From Caenorhabditis elegans (taxonomy: Eukaryota; Nematoda; Chromadorea; Rhabditida; Rhabditidae), in NCBI RefSeq assembly GCF_000002985.6, contig NC_003282.8, positions 806,001-870,000 of the forward strand: DNA of 64,000 nt. The letters are read 5' to 3'. The position numbers and the translations under genes were made by a program. Numbering within the stretch: position 1 is the stretch's first letter; the number at the start of each line of letters is the position of its first letter. Below the pieces are notes generated by a model. That model searched no databases. It saw only the letters and a program-made list of their open reading frames with translations, and was not told where the DNA came from. Shown in pieces: positions 35,805 through 52,931 of this stretch.

Positions 35805-36118
35805 CTACCTGTCATCTCCAGAGGATCTCATCGGAGTTCTCAATCCATCCAGGCCAGCAGTGTTGATAGAGTTGCTGGAGCTTCCGACAGCCGTGCGGAA
35901 CTGAAAACTTTCAGGTTTTTAGGGAAATTTCAGTGAAAATGGGGTTTCCCACAATTTTAGAGTTGATTTCTATTGTTTTTCCGATCAATTTAACCCGAAA
36001 ATCCACGAACCGTCGACGAATAGATCGGAGAATAGACGGGCAGTTCCTCGATCGGACTTTTCGACGGAAGGCCGTTGGAACGGGTGGTAACACGGGTGTA
36101 GGAGTATGTCTTGCTCAT
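35805..36118 (-). CDS. Small basic protein with highly biased codons, function unknown
   Basis: Two exons: 36011-36118 (36 codons) and 35805-35900, giving 67 residues ending SSGDDR and TAG. The ATG lies 8 bases after TTTCAG, a likely spliced-leader acceptor. The donor used is GTTCGT; a later GTTAAA donor would lead quickly to a stop in exon 2. The product starts MSKTYSYTRVTTRSNGLPSK and is rich in Ser, Thr, Arg and Tyr, with no signal peptide or membrane segment. Codons are those of highly expressed worm genes (TAC, TCC, ACC, CGT, AAC). The TAG stop is also part of a good donor (CAG|GTAGCT), so the gene may continue into a further exon; a possible one lies at 35020-35165 but lacks a proper acceptor. 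It does not match the phase of the small HSP exons. No family recognised. Confidence 0.5.
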
Positions 36119-36808
36119 TTTTTAATCTGAAATTCAATATTATAACTTAGAATCATAAAAAAATCTTTGAAAAATTGCTAAAAATCGCTGGAAACTGTGA
36201 AAAATAAAAATAATACGTAGATGTCGTAAGATAAGATGCACGGTGTGCAAACACCGTCGCGCGAAAATGCACAGTCTCAAATACGCGCGAGATTTGAATT
36301 TTGTTTTTGGTTGATTTTTTAACATTTTCAAACTTCAAGATTGCTCCGTTATTCTCAACATCGCAGATCAGATTTATTTACTTAAAACGGAATAACAAAA
36401 GCTATAATCTATAAATTCAATCCCCATCGTTTTCATTCAATTTCATCTTGAAATTCCTGTCCAAAAAGTGTTAATTGGTTATTGGCGGGTGGCTTGAAAG
36501 AAACAACAACCACTTAAAAAGTTAATCGAGTCAGTGGAGAGAATCTAGAGGCGCAGAGGAGAACTTCATGTTTTGAATCTTATACAGTCACTTTTGATGA
36601 TAATTTAGTACTTACCTCTATTTTTCATATTTTTAGATGTTCTTTTTTGTTAGTTTGTTCTTTTGAATTCCAAAATCTATAATTCTCAAATCGATTCTTT
36701 GAATAATAATATCAATGAAAAACACCTGAAAACTATATTTTTCCCATTCCCCTCACTCTCCTGCTCACACAAGCCTTATCTTCTCCCTTCCGACCTCCCG
36801 ACGCCGGA
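36119..36808. other. Intergenic between small gene and tRNA
   Basis: Holds a perfect hairpin ACGGTGT-GCAA-ACACCGT at 36240-36257, part of a dispersed worm repeat that continues with GCGCGAAAATGCACAG. The 60 bases before the tRNA are C/T-rich. No gene seen. Confidence 0.5.
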
Positions 36809-36880
36809 TCCCATGTGGTCTAGTGGTTAGGATTCGTGGTTTTCACCCACGCGGCCCGGGTTCGATTCCCGGCATGGGAA
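36809..36880 (+). tRNA. tRNA-Glu, anticodon TTC
   Basis: Complete cloverleaf of 72 bases. The acceptor stem TCCCATG pairs with CATGGGA, the anticodon stem is CGTGG/CCACG around TTTTCAC (anticodon TTC), and the T arm is CCGGG-TTCGATT-CCCGG. A box TGGTCTAGTGG and B box GGTTCGATTCC are intact, and TTTCTTTTTT follows as a Pol III terminator. It closely matches eukaryotic glutamate tRNAs. Confidence 0.97.
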
Positions 36881-39880
36881 GTTTCTTTTTTGTCCGCTGC
36901 GCACGCAACTGGAAAGTACAACGCTCAAGAATTACCTTCCACGTCAGTAGGCATACAACTTGTACACATAATTGGCGTTATTTATGATTATTATTACTTT
37001 TTCTATTATATGATTTGTCGTCGGGATGTGTGTATTTTCATAAAATCCCTGTATTGACTCATCGCTGTTTTCCTCTTTTGCTTGAAAAAATTTTGAAAAC
37101 TTGGTATTTGCCGAAAACCTTTCAACTAATTGCCTATGCTTAGGTGACGACATACACTACTAAACGGTGTATAAGTAGTATAAAAGAATAGTGTTTGGGT
37201 TTTGATATTTTCTTCGGAATCAAATGTTTCATATTTTTAATTCTTTATATGTGATCTACCAAAAAAAAAAGTTATTTTTCTCAGAAAGTAGTGTATAATT
37301 AGGAGGTGTATATGGTTTGTGAATATATAATTAGATTCTATTTTCAATTTTTTTTATTCTGAGAAATTCTTGAATGTTTGACTGGAATTTCCAAAAGTCT
37401 AGTCTAGTTGAGGTTTTTTTTTGCGAATTTGAAATTTTTTAAACTTGAATTTTCGGTATTGAACCTCATTTTGGCATTTATAACAAAAAATTCAAATTTT
37501 TGTGAAAAAAAAAACAAAATCTAATTTTTTTAAATAAAAGTTTTTCAGAATTCTTCAGGAGTGTTTCAATAAATCAGTGACCTAGTTTTTGCTCTCCTCC
37601 GTTCTAGGGCCATAAATGGTAGGCAGACGCGGTTTAGGGCCTCACGCCTGCCTGAAATCTACCCGCCTTCGCCTGCATTTTGGCTTAAGTTTTCAAATTT
37701 GGTTGGGTAGAGTCAATTTTTTTTTTGCTTTAAATGACGGAAAATAGGCCGAATATAACCAGTGAAAAAACTTTTTTTTAATCTAATTTTTTTATGATTT
37801 TTTCAATTTTTCAAAAATCGAAGAAATGGCCGTATTAAATTTGAATTCCCGCGCAAATGAGTGACGTCATTTTCGATATTTTGATTTTTGAAAAATTCAA
37901 AAAATCATTTAAAAAAATTTTAACAGTAATATTTCAAAGCAAAAAAAATTTGCCTCTACTCCACCTTTAAGTTCAGACAGGCAGGTATTTTAACGCCTAC
38001 ATGGAAGCCCTACCCCAGGGAAAACCTGTACAACTCCTTATACTCTCACTAAATGACTATATTTGCTCTTTTTTTCATTTTTATTCTCAATCTCAAGTAC
38101 ATCATTTGTATTCGTTGCTCTTCCGCCTCTACACATTTCCATTCCCCAATTGTCGAACGAATTGAAACACACACACAGACATATATCCGGTTCCAGTTCA
38201 GTTTCACATTCCTTTTCTCTTCGCAAAACGGCGCCCAGTACCTCATAATTAGAAGTTGAACTGTTTCTCAGGGCTATACTATTTCCAAAACACTAGATGT
38301 GAATTGAAACCTCAAACTATGAGTCAGCACACTTTTTTGAAAACGAACACTTTTTTTTTCGAAAAAAACAGGAAAGTTTAACTCGATGTTCGTGGCTATT
38401 TGAAGTGTTTCAGTACACTTGGATTATCTAGATTTATTATTATTATTATACATATGTTTTGTTGTTTTAATGACCTAAAAGTGTTGAATTTTCAGTATCA
38501 CCTTTATAAGTTGCATACCTTCTAAGCTCAGTTCATAGTAAATTAGGATAATCTAGATTCATTGTGCATTTGTTTTTGTTTTAATGCCCTAGTATTGAGT
38601 ACCTTACCATATTTCTGAATTCCGGTATCACCTTTATTAGTCATATTTTCTGGTACATTGATCAAATTTCCATTAATATATCCGTTTAAATTAAACGCGA
38701 TACCCATTTTCCTCGTTAGGCTTAGGAATGGTGTTTTCTTAAGCCTGAAAGTGCACACGTTTTTATTTTATAAATTGAAAAATTAATTTTTAAAATGGCG
38801 GAGGTATAATACACAAGTACCTATTTTCTTTTAGTCTGAATGTATTATCCTGGCGTTAAATTTGTACAAGCTAGATATATAAAATAATATGTATACATAT
38901 AATTCCTATTATCAATATGTCAGTTACCATTTAATTATTAAACTTTCTATATATGCATCGATATTTTAAATGTTTAACTTAAGCCCGTTTGGATAATACA
39001 TATAGATTTATTATACATACAAAAAGGTGTGTTTATTTATACAATTTGTTTATTTATCTTGTTTTAATGGCATAGTCAATTTCAAGATATATAAAATAGA
39101 TAATGAGCTTGCGATAAATATGAAAAAAGGACCGGTAACAGTCAATTAGTTAATCTATGTTATAAGCTATTTTGTTTTGAATCCCTTACGTTTCCAAAAT
39201 TAAATATAGAGTCATGTGAACTTTTCGCAGCTTAGACATCAATTTCCAGCAGGCCTTGGTCATTTTTCCCTTAAATCTCGAATTCCACCTATCCTTTTCT
39301 CTTTCCTATTTTTTAAAATCTCCCCCGTCCCATACAATCAATCTAATATGAATCCATCTTTAAAAAATTGGCCAACGTCCTGTATAACTAATTTACCATT
39401 TTACTTTAGACATACTACACACTATTCACTTGTCCTAACTCGGTTCAATATGTTACATATCTTACATCACTTTTCTTCCCACAAATCTCAAATTTCCAGA
39501 GCGGGTGTATCTCCTTCAACTCCACCACCCACACCGTCTTTCGTCACCAACATATACTACGTGAATTTGCTGGTATCTAGACTTTTGGGGTATTTTTGCT
39601 GAAAGTCAACGAAGAATTTGCAACCTGAGGAGGTAAGTGTAATACATTTCTATAGTATTTGAAATTTTAAGTTATGGCTTTTTATAACGCTGCCGTAGAA
39701 AACGTAATAACGTAGTAACGTTAAAACCATTCTTGTATTAATACCTATAACGTTATTAATTCAATAATGTTATTATCAATATACGTTATTAAATTCCGTG
39801 TTATAGTTCTTATTAAACTTCTAAATCGTGTTATTCTGAATTCCAGACACCTTCACAATGCACGTGAGCTACCCATCGAC
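36881..39880. other. Intergenic and upstream region of the channel gene
   Basis: 37600-37680 and 37960-38040 are fragments of common worm repeats (GTAGGCAGACGC, CTACTCCACCTTTAA). 38401-38520 and 38545-38655 are diverged direct copies (both contain ...ATCTAGATT... and GTATCACCTTTAT). 39690-39785 is rich in TAACGTTAT. The exon-like end CCTGAGGAG|GTAAGTG at about 39637, with the acceptor GAATTCCAG at 39846, suggests a 5' UTR intron of the channel gene. No separate gene is supported. Confidence 0.45.
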
Positions 39881-42850
39881 ATGGTCGCATCGAAAAAAAT
39901 TGGAATGATGGCTTTTACTAAATTAGCATGTCTACTTCTACTTTTCTACCAATTTTCTCTAGTTTCAAGTATTTCGCAAAACGAGTTGAACGAGCTTTCT
40001 CGAAAATTCAAGTACTACCACTCGGCGGTGAGGCCCGCCGCACCGGATAACTTCGTGTCGGATAGGAATGGGACTTTCTTTAATATTCCAGTGGAGATTC
40101 ATTTGTTGGCGACGAGGATTGTTAATGTAATAGGCTTTTCATCAATTTTTGCAAGATAGGGTCGATGGCAGGGCTGTGCGGCTGGCTGATTTTTTCGGCT
40201 GTCGGGGCCAGCCGACAGCCGCACTGCCCTGGTTGATGCACCATGTTCAGCGGTGGTGCATCGGGCCGAGGCCTAGGCTTACGTTTAGGCTTAGGCTTAG
40301 GTTTAGGCTAGGAATTAGGCTTAAGCTCAGGCTTAGCGTCAGTGGCGAGCGTTGTAGGCTTTAATTTAGTTTTCTCTTTAATAAAATGTATTTTCCAGAG
40401 AAACCTCTACCTCGAGGTGATAATAGTGATGACCTGGATAGACGAGCGTCTGCGGCTCCGCGAGCTCCAAGATCGATTCTCAATGCCGTCAGAATACCCG
40501 CCTTGGCATCCGTCTCTAGTCTTTGCACCGCCTGTAACCTCGAAATACACCACACTTGCTCCAACTTCTGGCACAGTGAACAGCTATAACACTATCAAAA
40601 CTACTGTTGAATGTCAGACAAACGCCTGGAAGTACCCGTTCGAGAGCTTCACGTGCACGCTGTCCGTGGGCCCGGAGGGTGACGAGACGCTTACTGTAGC
40701 ACAGTTTCACGACTTGAGAAGCCATACTCAGAAGTTGCTGACTAATGTGTTTTTGGGTATGATTTGGAATATTTCATGTAAAAATTCATAGTTGCAAAAC
40801 TCACAGAGCTACAGATGCTTGAAGTTTTCAAGGCCTGCTGGGGAATAAGCTGACTTAAAACTACTGTAGCTTTGCTAGTTTCAGACCTATCAAAAAATTG
40901 TCAACAAGCAAAATGGATAAAATTCAATTTTGCATATTCTGTTAGTTGTTAAATTTTTATATCTTCAAAACTCGTGGAGCTTCAAGGGTTTTAAGTTAGC
41001 CTCGGAAACTTGTCTGTTGCCGCCCAAGTAGCCAACACTTCAAACCTATGTAGCTCTGCGAGTTTTAGAGCCATCAAAAAATCTTTCACTAACGAAATAT
41101 ACAAAATTAAATTTTACATCTTTTGTTAGTTGAACATTTTTTTATAGCTCAAAAGCTCGCGGAGCTACAAGGGCTGTAAGTGAGTCTCTACCCCCTAGTA
41201 TCAATGATAGATGGAAATGCAGAGAGTGTAGAGTTCTCTCTTCGTCTGCGTCTCTACCTTCTTAGACTTTGTGTACCATGTATACAACTTACAGTATTCC
41301 AAAATTATATCATACCTCACTTAGCAGCCGACATATTACGGGCCTCTAATAGCTACATGAGGTTGAAATGCCATGGGAGCCTTCTCGGCTTTAAATAAAT
41401 TGTAGCTCCACGAGTTTTAGAGATATCAAATCGTTTTTTATTATCAAAATATGCAAAATTAAATTTTACACATTACATCAGTAAACAGTTTTTTGATAGC
41501 TTAAAAACTCGCGGAGCTACACGGCTATAAAGCTAACTAACCAACCAATAATCCTATCAAACTTCTTCCAACTCCCCCTATACCCAAAATTTCAAGACAA
41601 ATTCAAAAATTCTACTTACAATTTGCTTTAGGAGACTACCCGACCTGCAGTCTGGAATTTATCTTCAAGTCAGAATGGCCTCGCGCACTGCTCTCCTCAT
41701 TCCTCCCTAGCATTCTAATAGTGTCCTCCGTCTTTTTCGCGCAGTGGAAACGGCGGAAAATTCAAATTTTGGTGTCCCTAGCGGCCATGGTTGGCATATT
41801 GATTATGGTGAGTTCTTGAAGGATCCTCCGGGTGCCAAAAATCGATATTTTTGCAGCTGTGCTCCCAGCGCCCGTACACCTCCACAACTCTAATGGATCT
41901 CTGGTTGTGTGCCAATTTTATTCATTCTGTATTTTTAGTTTTTGTCGATTTAACACTTCCGGCTCGCCGAGTTCGCTACACTTTAATGGTTCATGTCGAT
42001 GAGGAAAAGAAGCAGGCGAATCCCGTGAAGATTATGACTAGTGGTAGGTTTTTTGGGTGTAGCTCCGCGAGTTTTGAATTCATCAAAAAGTTGTCAACTA
42101 ATAAATTGTGCACAATTAAATTTCACACAATTTGTTAGTCGACAACATTTTGATAACTCTGGTCATCACAGAGTAATAAAAGTTTAAAGCTGGCAATTTA
42201 CACTCTGTCAGCCTGCGTCTCTCCTCATCCCACACTATTTATTTAGCTGACACAGAACACAGCGGACCCTTGCGATATGTAAATCATGTTATCGATTATT
42301 TGATGAAGAAAGAACATAAGCCGAGGACGACGATAGTCACCGCATGTCCTGGACCGGTAGGTTTTATTGATTTATTACTATTCGGTTGAAAAATCGATAA
42401 TTCTCAAAAATTCACAATTTTTCGTAATTTATAGTTTTAATGAAAAATTATTGATTTTTCCGGAACTTTGTGTTAAAAAAGTTCATGTCTTGATAAAATA
42501 GTCATGTTTTTTGAAAATTTATCGCTTTCTGAAAAAAATTATCGATTTTGATGGAAATTCATTGTTTTTTTTTTTGCAATTTTATTGATTTTCAGAAAAT
42601 TATCGATTTTCACCAAACTTATTGATTTTTACCGGATGTTATCAATTTTCATAAAAATTGATTGATTTTATCACAAAAATTATCGATTTTTAACAAAAGT
42701 ATCTCATTTTCCAATTTTCAGACGCCCATCCAACGCCAAATCACGACCGCCATGTTGGGAAATCGAAAACGGGCGGCCCTTTTCTGTATTTTCTTGTCCT
42801 ATCTCACTTTTCTATTGATTTATGCAATTATTGTCATAGTTATCGATTGA
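39881..42850 (+). CDS. Cys-loop ligand-gated ion channel subunit, divergent
   Basis: Plasma-membrane pentameric receptor subunit. Six exons in phase: 39881-40126, 40399-40756, 41632-41807, 41857-42043, 42247-42356, 42722-42850; 401 residues. Residues 10-31 form a signal peptide (FTKLACLLLLFYQFSLVSS). The extracellular part holds TWIDERL and a Cys-loop C154-C168 with the usual 13 residues between, including YPFESFTC. Four membrane segments follow: M1 (SSFLPSILIVSSVFFAQW, with the conserved LPS), M2 (IQILVSLAAMVGILIML), M3 (LWLCANFIHSVFLVFVDL) and a C-terminal M4. M1 resembles GABA/glycine-type anion channels, but the PAR motif before M2 is replaced by RRK and the stretch between the Cys-loop and M1 is only about 50 residues. 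Ligand unknown. AATAAA follows the stop. Introns are repeat-rich. Confidence 0.88.
40860..41560. repeat. Intronic inverted repeats of the AACTAACAAAATGT family
   Basis: Several alternating copies of GTAGCTCTGCGAGTTTTAGA and TTTGTTAGTTGACAA-like blocks in the channel-gene intron. Related pieces occur at 8280-8900, 13930-14220, 42050-42130, 51540-52870 and 63330-63560. Confidence 0.7.
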
Positions 42851-42851
42851 A

Positions 42852-42857
42852 AATAAA
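42852..42857 (+). terminator. Poly(A) signal AATAAA of the channel gene
   Basis: AATAAA starts one base after the TGA at 42848-42850 and is followed by ACATTTT. Confidence 0.7.
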
Positions 42858-42974
42858 CATTTTCTGGATTTTTTGGAAAAATTTAATTTTGAACTTCTCT
42901 TTTCAGCTGGAAACTGTAAACTCCTTGAGATAGGAAGTTAAATAATGAATTTTCGAATCAATTTTTTCTGCAAA

Positions 42975-43245
42975 ACTATCGATTTTTCTAGGAAATTATT
43001 GATTTTTCTTGGAAATTATCGATTTTTCTGCAAAATTATTGATTTTTCTTCCAAATTATCGATTTTTCTGCAAAATTATTGATTTTTCTTCCAAATTATC
43101 GATTTTTCTGCAAAATTATTGATTTTTCTTCCAAATTATCGATTTTTCTGCAAAATTATTGATTTTCTTCCAAATTATCGATTTTTCTACACAATTATTG
43201 ATTTTCTAGGAAATTATTGATTTTTCTGCGAAAATTATTGATTTT
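42975..43245. repeat. 40-bp tandem repeat between convergent genes
   Basis: About five to six head-to-tail copies of a 40-base unit made of GATTTTTCTGCAAAATTATT plus GATTTTTCTTCCAAATTATC, degrading toward both ends. It fills most of the 550 bases between the stop codons of the channel and the ANKLE2 homologue. Confidence 0.9.
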
Positions 43246-43405
43246 TCTGCAAAATGATAGACTTTAATCTCAAGTTGTCAAAGTTTCATTCGGTATTTAC
43301 AAGAATTTTTAATAAATTAAAAAAAAAAAGATCGATTTTCAGATATGTTTCAGTGGAAAAATGATTAAAAAAAGTGTGGGAAATGTCGTAAAACTATTAA
43401 AATTA

Positions 43406-49724
<6,319 letters not shown>

Positions 49725-51263
49725 ATGCGCCGATTTTTGCTTCTGTTCCACGTATTTTTTGCGTTTTCACACAGTTTTCCTGTTAGAAATGATGATCGTG
49801 GAGTTTTGCCGAATAGTAAGTTTTTACTGGGAAACAATTATTTTTGATTTGAAACTAAAAAAAATCTGAGAAAAAACATTCTTTTCAAAGTTTTTTTTCA
49901 GTCGACGCTCTATTCTGTACAAATAAGGATTTAAGACAAGTAGTCTTCAATGCATTGCAAAATATTACAAATCCAAAGGCAATCGCCGTTGATCAAGTTC
50001 AGGCAGCTATTCAAGTGAGTTTTTTTCTTTTTTTTTCGCCGAAAAAATTCGAAAAACATTTTCTTATCTATTTTCTTACAAATTTTCGAGTTCTCGCAAA
50101 TTTTTGTGTTAAACCTAACAATTTCAGTGTAAAATTTCATAGTTTCGGGATTAGCTTTGGCTTAGGCTTACAATTAGGCTAAGACTTATCCTTAGGATTA
50201 GTCTTAAGTTTAGGCTTAACCGTAGGGTTAGGCTTAAGCTTAGGTTTAAGCTTAGGATTAGGCGTCGGCTTAGGCTTGGCCTTAGAATCAGGCTTAGGTT
50301 TAGGCTTGAGCTTAGACGTAGGCTTATGAAATAAAAATATAGATTTTAATTTAGTTGTTTATACTAAAATCACCAAATGTTCCAATTCCAATAATTTCAA
50401 AACGACTTTCTGGAATCTTTTCATTTACATTCGAAAAAATAAAAACCGGAAAAAAAATTACAGAGTTTTAAAATTAAAGTGTTTGGAGCAGCCACGCGCT
50501 TCTGGCTTCCCACGAATTTTTGAATGTAAAAGTCTGCCGAACTAGGCCATTTGAGCTCGGCCATGGTCGTGGTAGATTAACGCCAAAAATGCATTGAGGA
50601 AGACCAGAAGCCCGTGAGCACCACCACCGACAAAATTTGCACTCAAAAGTATATATTCCAGACCGCCCTAATCCCGAATTTCGCGTCTTCCGGTGGCACA
50701 TGGCTTGTCAGTGCCACGTCATATCATCGTGTAAATGGATATGTGGATGATCGGGCGACGAGTATGGACACGTTTTGTGCTGTTAATGATATTAACTTGA
50801 GTATGTATATTGTAATTATGAAAATCGATAAATGAATTTAGATTCTAAAAAAGAGTTATGACGGTTCAAAGATTACCTAAGATTAGTTAAACTTTGAAAT
50901 TAACTTTGACCTATACAAGTTAATTATCTTGCGTTTCCAACAAAAATTATCGACTCGACTAATACCTTTAAATGAAGTGAAATTCCTGAGTACTCTTGCA
51001 TAGTGATTTAGGACTTTTTCGTGAAACAATCGTAAGATCCCCTTCAATTTTGACCAATCCTCAATGTTTTTCCAGTACGATCGGAACAAAACCTCCAAAA
51101 AAAAGGCGTCCAAGGCGCGAACACTCTTGACACATTTCCCCGCCGCCGTATACTATTTGGTCAAGGAGCTTCGAAAAAGATGAAGAAGCTCGAACTGTTC
51201 AGTTTGTTTACCCATAAAGATATATATCCCTCTCGCCCGTTCCGATACTATTTGAGCACGTAA
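49725..51263 (+). CDS. Secreted ground-like (GRL) domain protein
   Basis: Four exons in phase: 49725-49815, 49902-50014, 50662-50800, 51076-51263; 176 residues. The N-terminus MRRFLLLFHVFFAFSHSFPV is a signal peptide. The ground-like domain starts at FCTNKDLRQVVFNALQNI, with the first family cysteine, then DQVQAAIQ, and closes at TWLVSATSYHRV and MDTFCAV, where a further family cysteine falls. The C-terminal 65 residues (RSEQNLQKKGVQGANTLD...) are basic and not recognised; they end RYYLST and TAA at 51261-51263. Ground-like proteins belong to the hedgehog-related group of nematodes, are extracellular and are mostly made by epidermis or glia, which fits the upstream GATA sites. Exon 4 is the least certain part, since it is less typical of the family. 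Confidence 0.72.
50155..50330. repeat. Degenerate telomere-like tract (TTAGGC)n
   Basis: About 25 units close to TTAGGC (GGCTTAGGCTTACAATTAGG, CTTAAGCTTAGGTTTAAGC) in the intron between exons 2 and 3 of the ground-like gene. The longest such tract in the window. Confidence 0.85.
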
Positions 51264-52931
51264 TCGAGAAATAGTGTGGGATATTGAGAGTGTAAGGCGA
51301 CGAGAGATCGGCTATTCACACTGGGGGACAGCAGGATCGTGTATTTCAGAAGTGGGTGGGAGATGAGATGAGGTAATTGAAAATGAGCCGCCGCCGCCGT
51401 AGCCGACCCCATTCAGTTTTAATTTCCCGTCTTTCTGCACTTTTTGATCTGACCGATTAAATAATTGATAATTTTTTAAATTTGAAACTAATAGTGTTAA
51501 CATAAGTATATTCTTATCAACATTTTTGTTGTTCACAGCTTTTTTCTAGAGTTGCTCTGAAAAAAATTACAGCGGCCGGGCCGACACTTCGCAGGTTTCC
51601 AGTTTGGGCCAGCGAAGTGTCAGCCGCTGTCACTTTCAAAGCTTTAAAAACATTTTTGTAGTTAATAACGTTCTCTAGCTCACACCTGAAACGGCCTTTT
51701 GGGACGAGTCTGTCTGTGCCCGCAAAGTGTCGGCCGCTGTAACATTTTCCAAGGAACAGCTTTAAAAAACTGTCAACTGCAAAACTTTTAAATATATTAT
51801 TATCTAAATTATTGTAGTTGACAATTCTTTTCTAGCTCCGCTATGAAAAAATTGCAGCGACCGACACCTCACTGGTTTCATTTGGGACGCTGCCTGTCTG
51901 GGCCAGCGATGTGTCGGCCGCTGTAACTCTCAAAACTGTTTAATATATAACACTATCTACATTTGTGTGGTTAAAAAATTTTCAAGCTCAGCCCTGAAAA
52001 AAGTTACAGTGGCCGACACTTCGTAGGTTTCTTTTGGGCCACTGCCCGGAAGGTGTCGGCCGCTGTAACATTTTCAAGTAAAGAGCTGGAAAAAAGTTGT
52101 TCACTGCATAACTGAATTTTTATAGTTGACAACTTTTCTATAGCTGGCTCCTGAAATGAGCGCCGCCGACACCTCACTGGTCTAGATTCCGGACCAGCCA
52201 GGTGAGCAAGTTTTTCTACAGAAAAATCAAAACTTCTTCTCACTTTCCACACTTTTGTCAATAAAACCCCAAAATTTCAAGTGTTTTTCAACAAGCACCG
52301 CACCGCTAACTTTCAAGTGTGATTTTTCACGCGTTGACCCTTTAGAGCTCCGTGTTTGCTTTTCATTTATGAAAGTAATTGATAGCGGTCATTCAAATGT
52401 ACAAATATCGTGGTTATATTCATTATTTACTTCCATATTTTAAGTTATATCCCGCGCAATTAGAAAAAAAGAACAAAAAAAGGCAAACCTATAAAGTGTC
52501 GGCCGCTTTAACTTTTTCCAGGGCAAAGCTAGAAAAATATTGTCAACAACAAAAATGTAGACGGTATTAAGTTAGACGGTTTTGTAAGTGAAAAATTTTT
52601 TTATAGCTCCACTCTGAAAGGAGTCCTAGCAGCCGACACATAGCGGGTTGGCATTATAGACACCTGTGAGATGTCGGCCGCTCTAACTTTGTTCACAGCA
52701 AGTGTAATAGCGTTTTTTAAATAAAAAAATATAACTGATATTGCACTAAAAAATTTCGTAGTTGACAACTTTTTTCTAGCTTTGCCCTAAACAAAGTTAG
52801 AGCGGCTGACATCTGGCGGTTCCAAAAATAGGGCCTAGAAAACCGTGAGATGTCGGCCGCATACTTCAACTTCTAACTTCTTTATTTCTCAAATACTCTT
52901 CTTTAAAATTCATTCCAAAAACTTTTCAGGT
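51264..52931. other. Intergenic, repeats of GCGGCCGACA units
   Basis: 51540-52870 has about a dozen copies of a unit built from CGGCCGACACTTCGCAGGTTT, AACTTTTTTCTAGCT and GTTGACAAC, in alternating orientation, spaced 60-150 bases. 51180-51420 is less repetitive and CG-rich. No gene seen. Confidence 0.6.

Noticed and set aside
39216..39602. 128-residue frame upstream of the channel gene
   Set aside because: Initiates at a non-ATG codon, has an AT-rich intergenic character and no domain. The good donor at about 39637 more likely ends a 5' UTR exon of the channel.
42975..43245. Regular array that could be mistaken for CRISPR
   Set aside because: The repeats are directly adjacent without unique spacers and the DNA is eukaryotic; it is a minisatellite.
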